A stretch of 64,000 nucleotides of DNA from Sabellastarte sp. h YS-2021 (lineage: Eukaryota; Annelida; Polychaeta; Sabellida; Sabellidae), in contig OZ024931.1 in the NCBI GenBank assembly GCA_964017235.1, positions 107,464,221 through 107,528,220 of the forward strand, written 5' to 3'. The notes under the pieces are model-generated. The model was not told the DNA's origin. It did not search any database and was given only the letters and a program-made list of their open reading frames with translations. Position numbers and translations under genes: made by a program. Below, piece after piece: positions 21,026 through 31,839 of this stretch (position 1 is its first letter; each line of letters starts with the position of its first letter).

Positions 21026-23935
21026 TCGAATTTTCAGACCCATAGCTAATTACTCACCTACTCAAAATGAGTAAATGCGAATTATCTCTAAAAGTATTGC
21101 AGATAGCCAATTTTTCTCAAATAAATCATTCACCTACTTTTGGGAGAGCTTTCACTTGGTGAAGTTTCAGACCCATAGCTAATTACTCACCTACTCAAAA
21201 TGAGTAAATGCGAATTATCTCTAAAAGTATTGCAGATAGCCAATTTTTCTCAAATAACTCATTCACCTACTTTTGGGAGAGCTTTCACTTGGTGAAGTTT
21301 CAGACCCATAGCTAATTACTCACCTACTCAAAATGAGTAAATGCGAATTATCTCTAAAAGTATTGCAGATAGCCAATTTTTGTCAAATTAATCATTCACC
21401 TACTTTTGGGAGAGCTTTCACTTGGTGAAGTTTCAGACCCATAGCTAATTACTCACCTACTCAAAATGAGTAAATGCGAATTATCTCTAAAAGTATTGCA
21501 GATAGCCAATTTTTCTCAAATAACTCATTCACCTACTTTTGGGAGAGCTTTCACTCTGTGAAGTTTCAGACCCATAGCTAATTACTCACCTACTCAAAAT
21601 GAGTAAATGCGAATTATCTCTAAAAGTATTGCAGATAGCCAATTTTTCTCAAATAACTCATTCACCTACTTTTGGCAGAGCTTTCACTTGGTGAAGTTTC
21701 AGACCCATAGCTAATTACTCACCTACTGAAAATGAGTAAATGCGAATTATCTCTAAAAGTATTGCAGATAGCCAATTTTTCTCAAATTAATCATTCACCT
21801 ACTTTTGGGAGAGCTTTCACTTGGTGAAGTTTCAGACCCATAGCTAATTACTCACCTACTCAAAATGAGTAAATGCGAATTATCTCTAAAAGTATTGCAG
21901 ATAGCCAATTTTTCTCAAATAACTCATTCACCTACTTTTGGCAGAGCTTTCACTTGGTGAAGTTTCAGACCCATAGCTAATTACTCACCTACTCAAAATG
22001 AGTAAATGCCAAATATCTCTAAAAGTATTGCAGATAGCCAATTTTTCTCAAATAACTCATTCACCTACTTTTGGGAGAGCTTTCACTTGGTGAAGTTTCA
22101 GACCCATAGCTAATTACTCACCTACTCAAAATGAGTAAATGCGAATTATCTCTAAAAGTATTGCAGATAGCCAATTTTTGTCAAATTAATCATTCACCTA
22201 CTTTTGGGAGAGCTTTCACTTGGTGAAGTTTCAGACCCATAGCTAATTACTCACCTACTCAAAATGAGTAAATGCGAATTATCTCTAAAAGTATTGCAGA
22301 TAGCCAATTTTTCTCAAATAACTCATTCACCTACTTTTGGGAGAGCTTTCACTCTGTGAAGTTTCAGACCCATAGCTAATTACTCACCTACTCAAAATGA
22401 GTAAATGCGAATTATCTCTAAAAGTATTGCAGATAGCCAATTTTTCTCAAATTAATCATTCACCTACTTTTGGGAGAGCTTTCACTTGGTGAAGTTTCAG
22501 ACCCATAGCTAATTACTCACCTACTCAAAATGAGTAAATGCGAATTATCTCTAAAAGTATTGCAGATAGCCAATTTTTCTCAAATAACTCATTCACCTAC
22601 TTTTGGGAGAGCTTTCACTTGGTGAAGTTTCAGACCCATAGCTAATTACTCACCTACTCAAAATGAGTAAATGCGAATTATCTCTAAAAGTATTGCAGAT
22701 AGCCAATTTTTCTCAAATAACTCATTCACCTACTTTTGGGAGAGCTTTCACTTGGTGAAGTTTCAGACCCATAGCTAATTACTCACCTACTCAAAATGAG
22801 TAATGTGAATTATCTCTAAAAGTATTGCAGATAGCCAATTTTTCTCAAATAACTCATTCACCTACTTTTGGGAGAGCTTTCACTTGGTGAAGTTTCAGAC
22901 CCATAGCTAATTACTCACCTACTCAAAATGAGTAAATGCGAATTATCTCTAAAAGTATTGCAGATAGCCAATTTTTCTCAAATAACTCATTCACCTACTT
23001 TTGGGAGAGCTTTCACTTGGTGAAGTTTCAGACCCATAGCTAATTACTCACCTACTCAAAATGAGTAAATGCGAATTATCTCTAAAAGTATTGCAGATAG
23101 CCAGTTTTTCTCAAATTAATCATTCACCTACTTTTGGGAGAGCTTTCACTTGGTGAAGTTTCAGACCCATAGCTAATTACTCACCTACTCAAAATGAGTA
23201 AATGCGAATTATCTGTAAAAGTATTGCAGATAGCCAATTTTTCTCAAATAACTCATTCACCTACTTTTGGGAGAGCTTTCACTTGGTGAAGTTTCAGACC
23301 CATAGCTAATTACTCACCTACTCAAAATGAGTAAATGCGAATTATCTCTAAAAGTATTGCAGATAGCCAATTTTTCTCAAATTAATCATTCACCTACTTT
23401 TGGGAGAGCTTTCACTTGGTGAAGTTTCAGACCCATAGCTAATTACTCACCTACTCAAAATGAGTAAATGCGAATTATCTGTAAAAGTATTGCAGATAGC
23501 CAATTTTTCTCAAATAACTCATTCACCTACTTTTGGGAGAGCTTTCACTTGGTGAAGTTTCAGACCCATAGCTAATTACTCACCTACTCAAAATGAGTAA
23601 ATGCGAATTATCTCTAAAAGTATTGCAGATAGCCAATTTTTCTCAAATAACTCATTCACCTACTTTTGGGAGAGCTTTCACTTGGTGAAGTTTCAGACCC
23701 ATAGCAAATTACTCACCTACTCAAAATGAGTAAATGCGAATTATCTCTAAAAGTATTGCAGATAGCCAATTTTTCTCAAATAACTCATTCACCTACTTTT
23801 GGCAGAGCTTTCACTTGGTGAAGTTTCAGACCCATAGCTAATTATTCACCTACTCAAAATGAGTAAATGTGAATTATCTCTAAAAGTATTGCAGATAGCC
23901 AATTTTTCTCAAATAACTCATTCACCTACTTTTGG
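21026..23935 (+). repeat. 133-bp satellite array in carrier copy 2
   Basis: About 22 units, more homogeneous than the array in copy 1. Higher-order alternation of the CTCAAATAACTC and CTCAAATTAATC variants is visible. Confidence 0.95.
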
Positions 23936-24435
23936 AAGACCTTTCACACACGAAAATGAAAAATTGTGAATATCTCGGAAAAGCTATTTCTTCTGCTTTA
24001 ATGCTCGGCGGGAGATACACACCACGGCAGTGGTCTTGACAAAAATTTTTGTCTCCCCAAAAATGGTGGCCATTTTGAATTTTCAAAGTTTTTGCAAAAC
24101 ACAAAAATGCTTATATCTCGAAAACCGTGCTATATGGAGCGAACTCAACAAAAATTTGGACCTGCTGGGTATCTCCAATTTTCAAAATATTTTTGTCTCG
24201 CCAAATATAGCGGACATTTTAAATTTTTTTATTTTTTGCAAAACACAAAAATGCTTATATCTTGAAAACCGTGCTAGATAGAGCAGACTGCGCTGACTTT
24301 GGTTGCCACAACAGTATAAGGCTAGAAACGAAGCATTTTCTTAATACTTTAGCACTCACCTTTATATCCTTTTCGGGACGCTTTGTTTTTGCTATGCAAA
24401 AACATTATCTTTTTTTTTTGCGAGCGATCCTCTAG

Positions 24436-25404
24436 TTTCATATGGCATTCCAAATATGCATATGAAACGGTCTACAAATTTTCTTGCTACAGTCCTAGCT
24501 TCCTGGTTGGGCATTGGTATGGCCTCAGTCCACTTTGTGAAGTGGTCAGCCAATACCAGTATATACTGGTTCCCTCTCCTACTCTTTGGAAGTGGTCCTA
24601 AGATATCAATGCTAATTCGCTCAAATGAACATCCACTCAAAAATTGCTGCATTGGGGCTACCCTTTTCTTTGCTGACACTTTTCTTGCGGCACAAGAGTC
24701 ACATTGTTTGCACCATTTCTCTACAAACTCCCTATACTTGTACCAGAAGAATCGCTCCTTCACCCTGTCATAGGTTTTCTTCTCTCCTAGATGTCCAGCA
24801 GTCAAAGAGTCATGCAATTGTTTCAAAATTTCATCCTTCAGCCTTTCAGGTACAACTAGCTTTTTAGTTTGGGTTCCTTTTCCTTCCTCCCACAAATAGT
24901 ACAGACATCCTGTTTCCAGGACAAGGTGATCCCACCTGCTCCAGTAGAATTTAATTTCTGGCCCTTCTATGGATATTCTCTCCCATGCTGGCCTCTGTTC
25001 CAATTCATTCTTCCATTTGACCACTTCCCTCAATACTGGATCCTCTGATTGCCATTTCTTAATGTCATTAATGTTCCAATATTCTAGCCATTTTCTACTT
25101 TCAGGGATTTTTCTACTTGTCAAAGATTGAATGAGCACTTCCTGAGCATGCCTACCACATTGCTTGCATGGAATTCTGGATAAGGCATCCGCATTTTCAT
25201 GCTTCCTGCCTGGACGGTGCTGGATCTCAAAATCAAATGGCGCTAAAATTTCTAACCACCTTGCCATCTATCCGTCGGGATTCCTAAAGTTCATTAGCCA
25301 GCGGAGTGAGCCATGGTCTGTCCGTACCAGAAATTTCTTTCCAAGTAAATAATGTCTAAAGTGCTTCACAAAGTGCACTACTGAGCACAGTTCCTTTCTA
25401 GTTA
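24436..25404 (-). pseudogene. Gypsy RNase H C-terminus and integrase N-terminal half
   Basis: Minus strand, in order: RNase H end (VRTDHGSLRWLMNF, then GRKHENADALSR); the integrase HHCC zinc domain (LHDSLTAGHLG ... CKQCDSCAARK); the first catalytic Asp of the DDE core (SIDILGPLPKS); and FGMPYE, where the carrier at 19264-24435 breaks the frame. An in-frame TAG sits at 25268-25270 between the RNase H segments. Confidence 0.93.
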
Positions 25405-28400
25405 TGTCCACCCCTCTGGGGGGTGGATATATTATTTTTGCTTTTTTCGCCGTCCGTTGTCCGATGTCCGTTGTCCGATGTCCGATGTCCGGCGTCCGAT
25501 GTCCGGCGTCACGCATGGTTTCCGCTCATTTAAAGGAAAAGTATTAGAGCTATTGTCACCAAATTTGGTATGCAGGCTTATTGGGTCAGTAGCTTGCTTG
25601 GGATTGCTTTTGGCTGTTGTACCTCTTTTGCTTACTGAGTAATACTTAAGTACAGCTATTTTCAGTACCCATTGGTTTCCGTGCATTTAAGCCAAAATAA
25701 TTAAAGATATTTTACTACAATTTTGAATACAATATTGTTATGTCCATAGCTCGCTTGGTATTGCATTTGGGACTGATAGCTTTGTCAGTACATGAGTAAT
25801 AGCCATTTAGGTACTTCATTGTGTATTTTCAGTACTACTTTTGAGTAATTTGCTTCTATCTCCTTAACCGTGCGAGATAGAGCGATTTCGGCAAAATTTT
25901 CGACCCGCAGGGTATCTCAGGAGTGTACTCTTTGCAATTTTCAAAAAATTTTCCCCTCCCCAAAAATGGCGGCCATTTTGAATTTTCGAATTTTTGCCAA
26001 AAATGGCAAAACACAAATTTGCATCTATCTCCTTAACCGTGCGAGATAGAGCGATTTCGTCGAAATTTTCAACCCACAGGGTATCTGAGGAGTGTACTCT
26101 TTGCAATTTTCAAAAAATTTTCCCCTCCCCAAAAATGGCGGCCATTTTGAATTTTCGAATTTTTGCCAAAAATGGCAAAACGCAAATTTCCTTCTATCTC
26201 CTTAACCGTGCGAGATAGAGCGATTTCGTCGAAATTTTCGACCCATAGGGTATCTAAGGAATGCAATCTTTGCAATTTTCCAAAAATTTTCCCCTCCCCA
26301 AAAATGGCGGCCATTTTGAATTTTCGAATTTTTTCCAAAAATGGCAAAACACAAATTTGCTTCTATCTCCTTAACCGTGCCAGATAGAGTGATTTCGTCA
26401 AAATTTTCGACCCACAGGGTATCTGAGCATTGTACTCTTGGTAATTTTTAAAAAAATTTCCCCTCCCCAAAAATGGCGGCCATTTTGAATTTTCGAATTT
26501 TTGCCAAAAATGGCAAAACACTAATTTGCTTCTATCTCCTTAACCGTGCGAGATAGAGTGATTTCGTCGAAATTTTCAACCCACAGGGTATCTAAGCAAT
26601 GCAATCTTTGCAATTTTCCAAAAATTTTCCCCTCCCCAAAAATGGCGGCCATTTTGAATTTTCGAATTTTTGCCAAAAATGGCAAAACACAAATTTGCTT
26701 CTATCTCCTTAACCGTGCGAGATAGAGCGATTTCGTCGAAATTTTCGACCCACAGGGGATCTAAGGAATGCAATCTTTGCAATTTTCAAAAAATTTTCCC
26801 CTCCCCAAAAATGGCGGCCATTTTGAATTTTCGAATTTTTGCCAAAAATGGCAAAACACTAATTTGCTTCTATCTCCTTAACCGTGCGAGATAGAGTGAT
26901 TTCGTCGAAATTTTCGACCCACAGGGTATCTAAGCAATGCAATCTTTGCAATTTTCAAAATATTTTCCCCTCCCCAAAAATGGCGGCCATTTTGAATTTT
27001 CGAATTTTTGCCAAAAATGGCAAAACACAAATTTGCTTCTATCTCCTTAACCGTGCGAGATAGAGCGATTTCGGCAAAATTTTCGACCCACAGGGTATCT
27101 AACGAATGTAATATTTGCAATTTTCAAAAAATTTTCCCCTCCCCAAAAATGGCGGCCATTTTGAATTTTCGAATTTTTGCCAAAAATGGCAAAACACTAA
27201 TTTGCTTCTATCTCCTTAACCGTGCGAGATAGAGTGATTTCGTCGAAATTTTCGACCCACAGGGTATCTAAGGAATGCAATCTTTGCAATTTTCCAAAAA
27301 TTTTTCCCTCCCCAAAAATGGCGGCCATTTTGAATTTTCGAAATTTTGCCAAAAATGGCAAAACACTAATTTGCTTCTATCTCCTTAACCGTGCGAGATA
27401 GAGCGATTTCGGCAAAATTTTCGACGCACAGGGTATCTAAGCAATGCAATCTTTGCAATTTTCAAAATATTTTCCCCTCCCCAAAAATGGCGGCCATTTT
27501 GAATTTTCGAAATTTTGCCAAAAATGGCAAAACACTAATTTGCTTCTATCTCCTTAACCGTGCGAGATAGAGCGATTTCGGCAAAATTTTCGACCCATAG
27601 GGTATCTGAGCATTGTACTCTTGGTAAATTTTAAAAAATTTTCCCCTCCCCAAAAATGGCGGCCATTTTGAATTTTCGAATTTTTGCCAAAAATGGCAAA
27701 ACACTAATTTGCTTCTATCTCCTTAACCATGCGAGATAGAGCGATTTCGGCAAAATTTTCGACGCACAGGGTATCTAAGCAATGCAATCTTTGCAATTTT
27801 CAAAAAATTTTCCCCCCCCAAAAATGGCGGCCATTTTGAATTTTCGAATTTTTGCCCAAAATGGCAGAACACAAATTTGCTTCTATCTCCTTAACCGTGC
27901 GAGATAGAGCGATTTCGTCGAAATTTTCAACCCACAGGGTATCTAAGGAATGCAATCTTTGCAATTTTCAAAAAAATTTTCCCTCCCCAAAAATGGCGGC
28001 CATTTTGAATTTTCGAAGTTTTGCCAAAAATGGCAAAACACAAATTTCCTTCTATCTCCTTAACCATGCGAGATAGAGCGATTTCGTCAAAATTTTCGAC
28101 CCACAGGTATTTGAGCATTGTATTCTTGGCAATTTAAAAAAAAATTTCCCCTCCCCAGGCTCCCCTAAATGGCGGCCATTTTGAATTTTCAAATTTTTGC
28201 CAAAAATGGCAAAACACAAATTTGCTTCTATCTCCTTAACCATGCGAGATAGAGCGATTTCGTCGAAATTTTCAACCCACAGGGTATCTAAGGAATGTAA
28301 TCTTTGCAATTTTCAAAAAACTTTCCCCTCCCCAAAAATGGCAGCCATTTTGAATTTTCGAATTTTTGCCCAAAATGGAAAAACACAAACTGGCCTTAAC

Positions 28401-28767
28401 CGTGCAAAATAGAGTTATTTTGTTGAAATTTTCGACTAATAGGGTATCTAAGAAATGTAAAAAAAAATTTCCTTTTCCCAATAATGGCGGCCATTTTGAA
28501 TTTTCAAATTTTTGCCAAAAATAGAAAAACAGGAATTTGACAAAATTTTCAACCCAACCAATGCAAAAAGGCATGAAGCTGAAATAATTTACATCTACAC
28601 TAACAAATATTTAAGCATCATTGATATATTTTACAAATGAAACAGGGTCTTGTAAGACTACTGTACAATTTGGGCAAAAGGTTCATGGGTGGACATTACA
28701 CATGATAATGTGTGTTCTTCTATGCTATCCTGTTTCTATTCGCATCTACTATCAACAGGGCGGCCTA
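25405..28767 (-). mobile_element. ATGTCCACCC satellite carrier inserted in Gypsy RNase H (3363 bp)
   Basis: Splits RNase H. TTTCTAGTTA occurs at both edges (25395-25404 and 28768-28777), a candidate 10-bp target duplication. The left end has a hairpin CCACCCC-TCTGG-GGGGTGG; the arm with its flank (GGGTGGACAT) recurs inverted near the right end at about 28690, next to a second palindrome (ACATTA...TAATGT). After the hairpin come a tandem GTCCGATGTCCG repeat (about 25450-25508), a unique head and about 16 units of a 169-bp satellite. It has the same build as the AAGCGTCCC carrier with different ends. No proteins. Confidence 0.78.
25861..28555 (-). repeat. 169-bp satellite, diverged subfamily (about 16 units)
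   Basis: Spacing is 169 bp (25861, 26030, 26199). Units carry CTATCTCCTTAACCGTGCGA, GATAGAGCGATTTCG, GGGTATCT and the same AAAATGGC-G-GCCATTTT palindrome as the arrays at 3356 and 19686. They differ in TTCCCCTCCCC and in the flanks. The last two units are decayed. Confidence 0.94.
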
Positions 28768-30785
28768 TTTCTAGTTACACAATAATTTCTTTCACTCTTT
28801 GAAAATGTCTTGCTGCCATAAGCAACAACCCTCTCCTGACCCTCTTGAACCTGACTTAACACTGCCCCCATCGCTACATCTGAGGCATCTGTATCCAGAA
28901 TGATGGATCATCTGTATTAGGGTAAGCTAATACTGGAGTGCTAGTCAACCTCTCCTTGAGCTCTGTAAATGCTGCCTGGCATTTTTCATCCCATATAAAC
29001 TTGGCCCCTTTCTCAGTAAGTTTATGAAGTGGTTTGGCAATTTCAGAAAATGATCCAATAAATCTCCTGTAGTATGCACAAATCCCAACAAAACTTCTCA
29101 ACTGAGTGACAGAAGTAGGGACTGGCCACTCCTTAATAGCACTTATTTTCTCAGGGTCAGTTGAAATTCCCTCCTCAGATACCACATGTCTCAAGAATTG
29201 CACCTTCCTTTGAAACAGAATACACTTCTTAGACTTCAGCGTAAGACCTGCTTCCTTCAGCTTCTGAAACACCATTCTCAGCCTTTCGATTCCTTCATCA
29301 AAACTCACACTGTAAGAGATTATATCATCCACATACAGTATCAACTCCTTCCACTGTAAGCCAGTGAAGATGGTTTCCATTAGCCTCTGAAAAGTAGCTG
29401 TCCCATTGGCCAGGCCAAATGGTAGCACTTTATACTGGTACAGGCCATGCCTACCAGTTGAAAAAGCCGTCTTTTCCTTGTCTGCTGGATCCATTTCAAT
29501 TTGGTTGTACCCGCTAGCCAAGTCTAAGGTTGAAAAGTACTTTGCTCCTGATAAATGGTCCAAACTTGTTTGTATGGAGGGCACATTATATGAGTCTTTT
29601 CTAGAAACATCATTGACCTTACGAAAATCAATACAGGTTCTTAAGCTTTTGTCTTTCTTCCTGACCAGGACAATTGGTGAGCACCAAGGACTATCAGATG
29701 GCTCAATCAAGTCTTTTGTTATCATGTTCTCCATGGCTAGGTCCACTTCTTCCCTCAAGTGAATTGGTATTGGTCTTGGTCTCTGGCGGATTGGTACCGC
29801 ATTTCCAGTATTGATTTTATGCTTAACTAGACTGGTCCTGCCAATAATTCCCTTTCCATCCACAAATATCTCATGGTACTCTAACAGTAACTCCTTGAGT
29901 TGCTCAGTTTGCTGTTCACTTAAGTCCTTAGAACTTCTCACCAAGAGGTCCTGTAAGTGGTCTTCCAATTCTGTCCTTTTTGTTGGTCCTGCCTTCCTGG
30001 TAATTTGATTGATTGTCTTTTGCTCCAAGCCAAGATCTATAACATCGGTCACAGGATGTCCAATTGCTAAAGTGGTTCCCTTTCTAAGCAAAACTTCTTC
30101 ATCAGATACGTTAAATACCCTCACTGGAACGGTATTTTGAGTGGCATCCACTAAAGATCTGGCAACTAAAATGCTATCCCTTTCCGCCAGCAAAGCAGAT
30201 CCTTCCATCATCATATTTTGTGCCAGTTTGCCTCGCTTACTTGCCTTGGCCTGTACTATAGCCTGTTCATAGGGTCCAAGTCCGACATCACTGATAGCTG
30301 CCACCCGGCAACATTGCACTTCAATGTCTCCGTCCACATTGGTCAAAATTTTCTGTCCATCCAGGATCATTTCTGATCTGCTTATGTCTATTTTGCAGTC
30401 ATGGTTCATCATAAAGTCCATGCCAAGAATTCCCTCAGACTTTATATCAGCTACAATCAAAGTATGTGTCAGTAGATTTTTACCAAAACCTAACATACAA
30501 GTGAACTGTCCTAAGACCTCAAGTTCCTGTCCATCTGCAAGTCCTATTTGAAATGGTACATCTTCTAACTTAAAACTAGAATTCTTGCTGATAACCTTAA
30601 ATATGTCCTTTGACAACAAAGTCACTGCTGAGCCTGTATCAATAAGAAATTTTACATTAGTTTCACTAATTTTTCCATTGATACTGATCCCATTGTCTCC
30701 AGGCACTGCTAAAACTTTACGAGGCCTGTTATCTCCCTGGACTGATTCATGGCCCCCCAAATCAGCCCCTCCTAGTTTGACAGTT
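28768..30785 (-). pseudogene. Gypsy pol: protease, reverse transcriptase, start of RNase H
   Basis: The ORF is open at 30785-28874. The protease active site LIDTGSAVTLLS lies about residue 39 counted from 30760. RT shows the catalytic YVDD box (about residue 476; bases 29324-29335) and LPFGLANGTATFQRLM. RNase H begins after VLAYPN but shifts frame near 28890; the RNase H signature continues in another frame to 28768 and is cut there by the insertion. Pol overlaps the gag end in the -1 frame with no ATG (the frame opens with TTG at 30760), which suggests Gag-Pol is made by -1 frameshifting. I see no classic slippery heptamer. Confidence 0.93.
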
Positions 30786-31797
30786 TAGACCTGTCTCCCC
30801 TGGGTTTGAACCCAAAGCCATCTCCTTGCCTTTCTTTTGTGCAGTCCTTGCGACTGTGTCCTTGGTTACCACAGTTCCAGCATCTGAAATTCTCAGAATT
30901 CTTATTCCGTTTATACTTGAGTTGCTGTACTTCCTCCTTCAAGGAACTAACTGCCTTAGTTAGTGATTCCATGGATTCCCTCATTTTGGCTTCAAACTCC
31001 TGGCCGTTTTGTCCACCAGAAGAACTGGTTATTTCCCTGACCATTTTCCTACTGTAAGCATTGCCACGGTGCTTTTCAGCCATCTGGAATGCTTCCATCT
31101 CTACGGCAACTCCAACTGCCTGGTCCAAAGTGGCTACCTTTGACTGAAATATTCTGAATCTCATATCTGGCTCATTTAAAGCATCAATAAAATGGTCCCT
31201 GCAAAGCATCTCTAAAAGGTTTCCACGTGCCTCCGGGTAAGCCTTAATAGCTAGATTCCGTACCGTCTGGGCTAATTGAGGTATGGATTCCTTGTCCTTT
31301 CTGGTGTAGTTCCTCAATTGGATCCTATGGAGCTCTGTTTTGTCTCCAGGATTAAATCTCCTACCTAATGCTTCTACAAAAGCATCAAAATTCCATCGTG
31401 CGTCTTCAGGCAATGAAGGAAGCATTTTACATGCTTCTCCTCTAAGGCTAACAGCTAAGAACTGCTGCCTTTCCCTCTGGGTCCATCCATTTAACTCAGC
31501 TACTACATTGAAATGTGTTAAATAATCTCCCCAGTTTCCAGTGCCATCGTATAAATCAGGCATAACCTTAACCTTTTGTCCTTGTTTCCTGTTGTCCCTA
31601 AGCTCATCTCCAGCAAATAAACTTTGTCCATGCATTGCTGCATTAGGTTGATAGCGCCTATCACCCTCGCGCCGCATTCCTAACAGTGCATCAGCAGCTC
31701 CCAAGTCATCCCCTGGCCTTAAATGGTCTCCGCGTCCTATACCTTCTGCCCTAATCTCCCTATCACCAGTCACTGATCCTGCGTCCGTCTCGTCCAT
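30772..31797 (-). CDS. Gypsy Gag (341 aa), copy 1
   Basis: Retrotransposon capsid/nucleocapsid protein. ATG at 31797 lies only 18 bases past the primer-binding site. The middle contains the retrotransposon gag core (WGDYLTHFNVVAELNGW, QFLAVSLRGEA, LRNYTRKDKESIPQLAQTV). A short coiled coil precedes a single CCHC zinc knuckle CWNCGNQGHSRKDC (about residues 306-319), and a basic tail follows. No lesions. The stop TAG at 30772-30774 overlaps pol in the -1 frame. Confidence 0.93.
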   Translation of the reverse strand: MDETDAGSVTGDREIRAEGIGRGDHLRPGDDLGAADALLGMRREGDRRYQPNAAMHGQSLFAGDELRDNRKQGQKVKVMPDLYDGTGNWGDYLTHFNVVAELNGWTQRERQQFLAVSLRGEACKMLPSLPEDARWNFDAFVEALGRRFNPGDKTELHRIQLRNYTRKDKESIPQLAQTVRNLAIKAYPEARGNLLEMLCRDHFIDALNEPDMRFRIFQSKVATLDQAVGVAVEMEAFQMAEKHRGNAYSRKMVREITSSSGGQNGQEFEAKMRESMESLTKAVSSLKEEVQQLKYKRNKNSENFRCWNCGNQGHSRKDCTKERQGDGFGFKPRGDRSKLSN

Positions 31798-31815
31798 CTT
31801 GCGCTAGCCTAATAG

Positions 31816-31833
31816 ATCCCACCGCTGCCACCA
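31816..31833 (-). promoter_or_regulatory. tRNA-Leu primer-binding site, copy 1
   Basis: Minus strand TGGTGGCAGCGGTGGGAT, 18 bases complementary to the 3' end of a metazoan tRNA-Leu (…ATCCCACCGCTGCCA plus CCA). It starts 7 bases past the LTR end. Confidence 0.8.
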
Positions 31834-31839
31834 ATTTTT

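Larger units (their letters stand above)
19264..24435 (-). mobile_element. AAGCGTCCC satellite carrier, copy 2, inserted in Gypsy integrase
   Basis: 5172 bp with the same termini as copy 1: hairpin AAGCGTCCC-GCAA-GGGACGCTT at 19264-19285 and GATCCTCTAG at 24435. The integrase frame shows the pre-insertion sequence had one TTT run; left TT and right TTT flanks fit a 2-bp TT duplication or insertion between two T. The GGCTCCGCC microsatellite is longer than in copy 1 (about 19309-19368), the 169-bp array has about 8 units and the 133-bp array about 22. Head and tail are nearly identical to copy 1, so the arrays change size while the ends stay constant. Confidence 0.88.

Noticed and set aside
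2964-24435. Classic Helitron with 5' TC and 3' CTRR at an A-T target
   Set aside because: One end is CTAG, but the other is not TC, the main hairpin lies at the opposite terminus and the target is a T run. A Helentron/HINE-like origin fits better, though without an autonomous relative it stays unproven.
24456-24867. Plus-strand ORFs of 80-105 residues
   Set aside because: Opposite-strand shadows of the Gypsy integrase/RNase H region.
25864-28574. ORFs of 60-100 residues on both strands across the array, many with RDRAISSKFSTHR
   Set aside because: By-products of near-identical satellite units; they start and stop once per unit and have no splice or start context.
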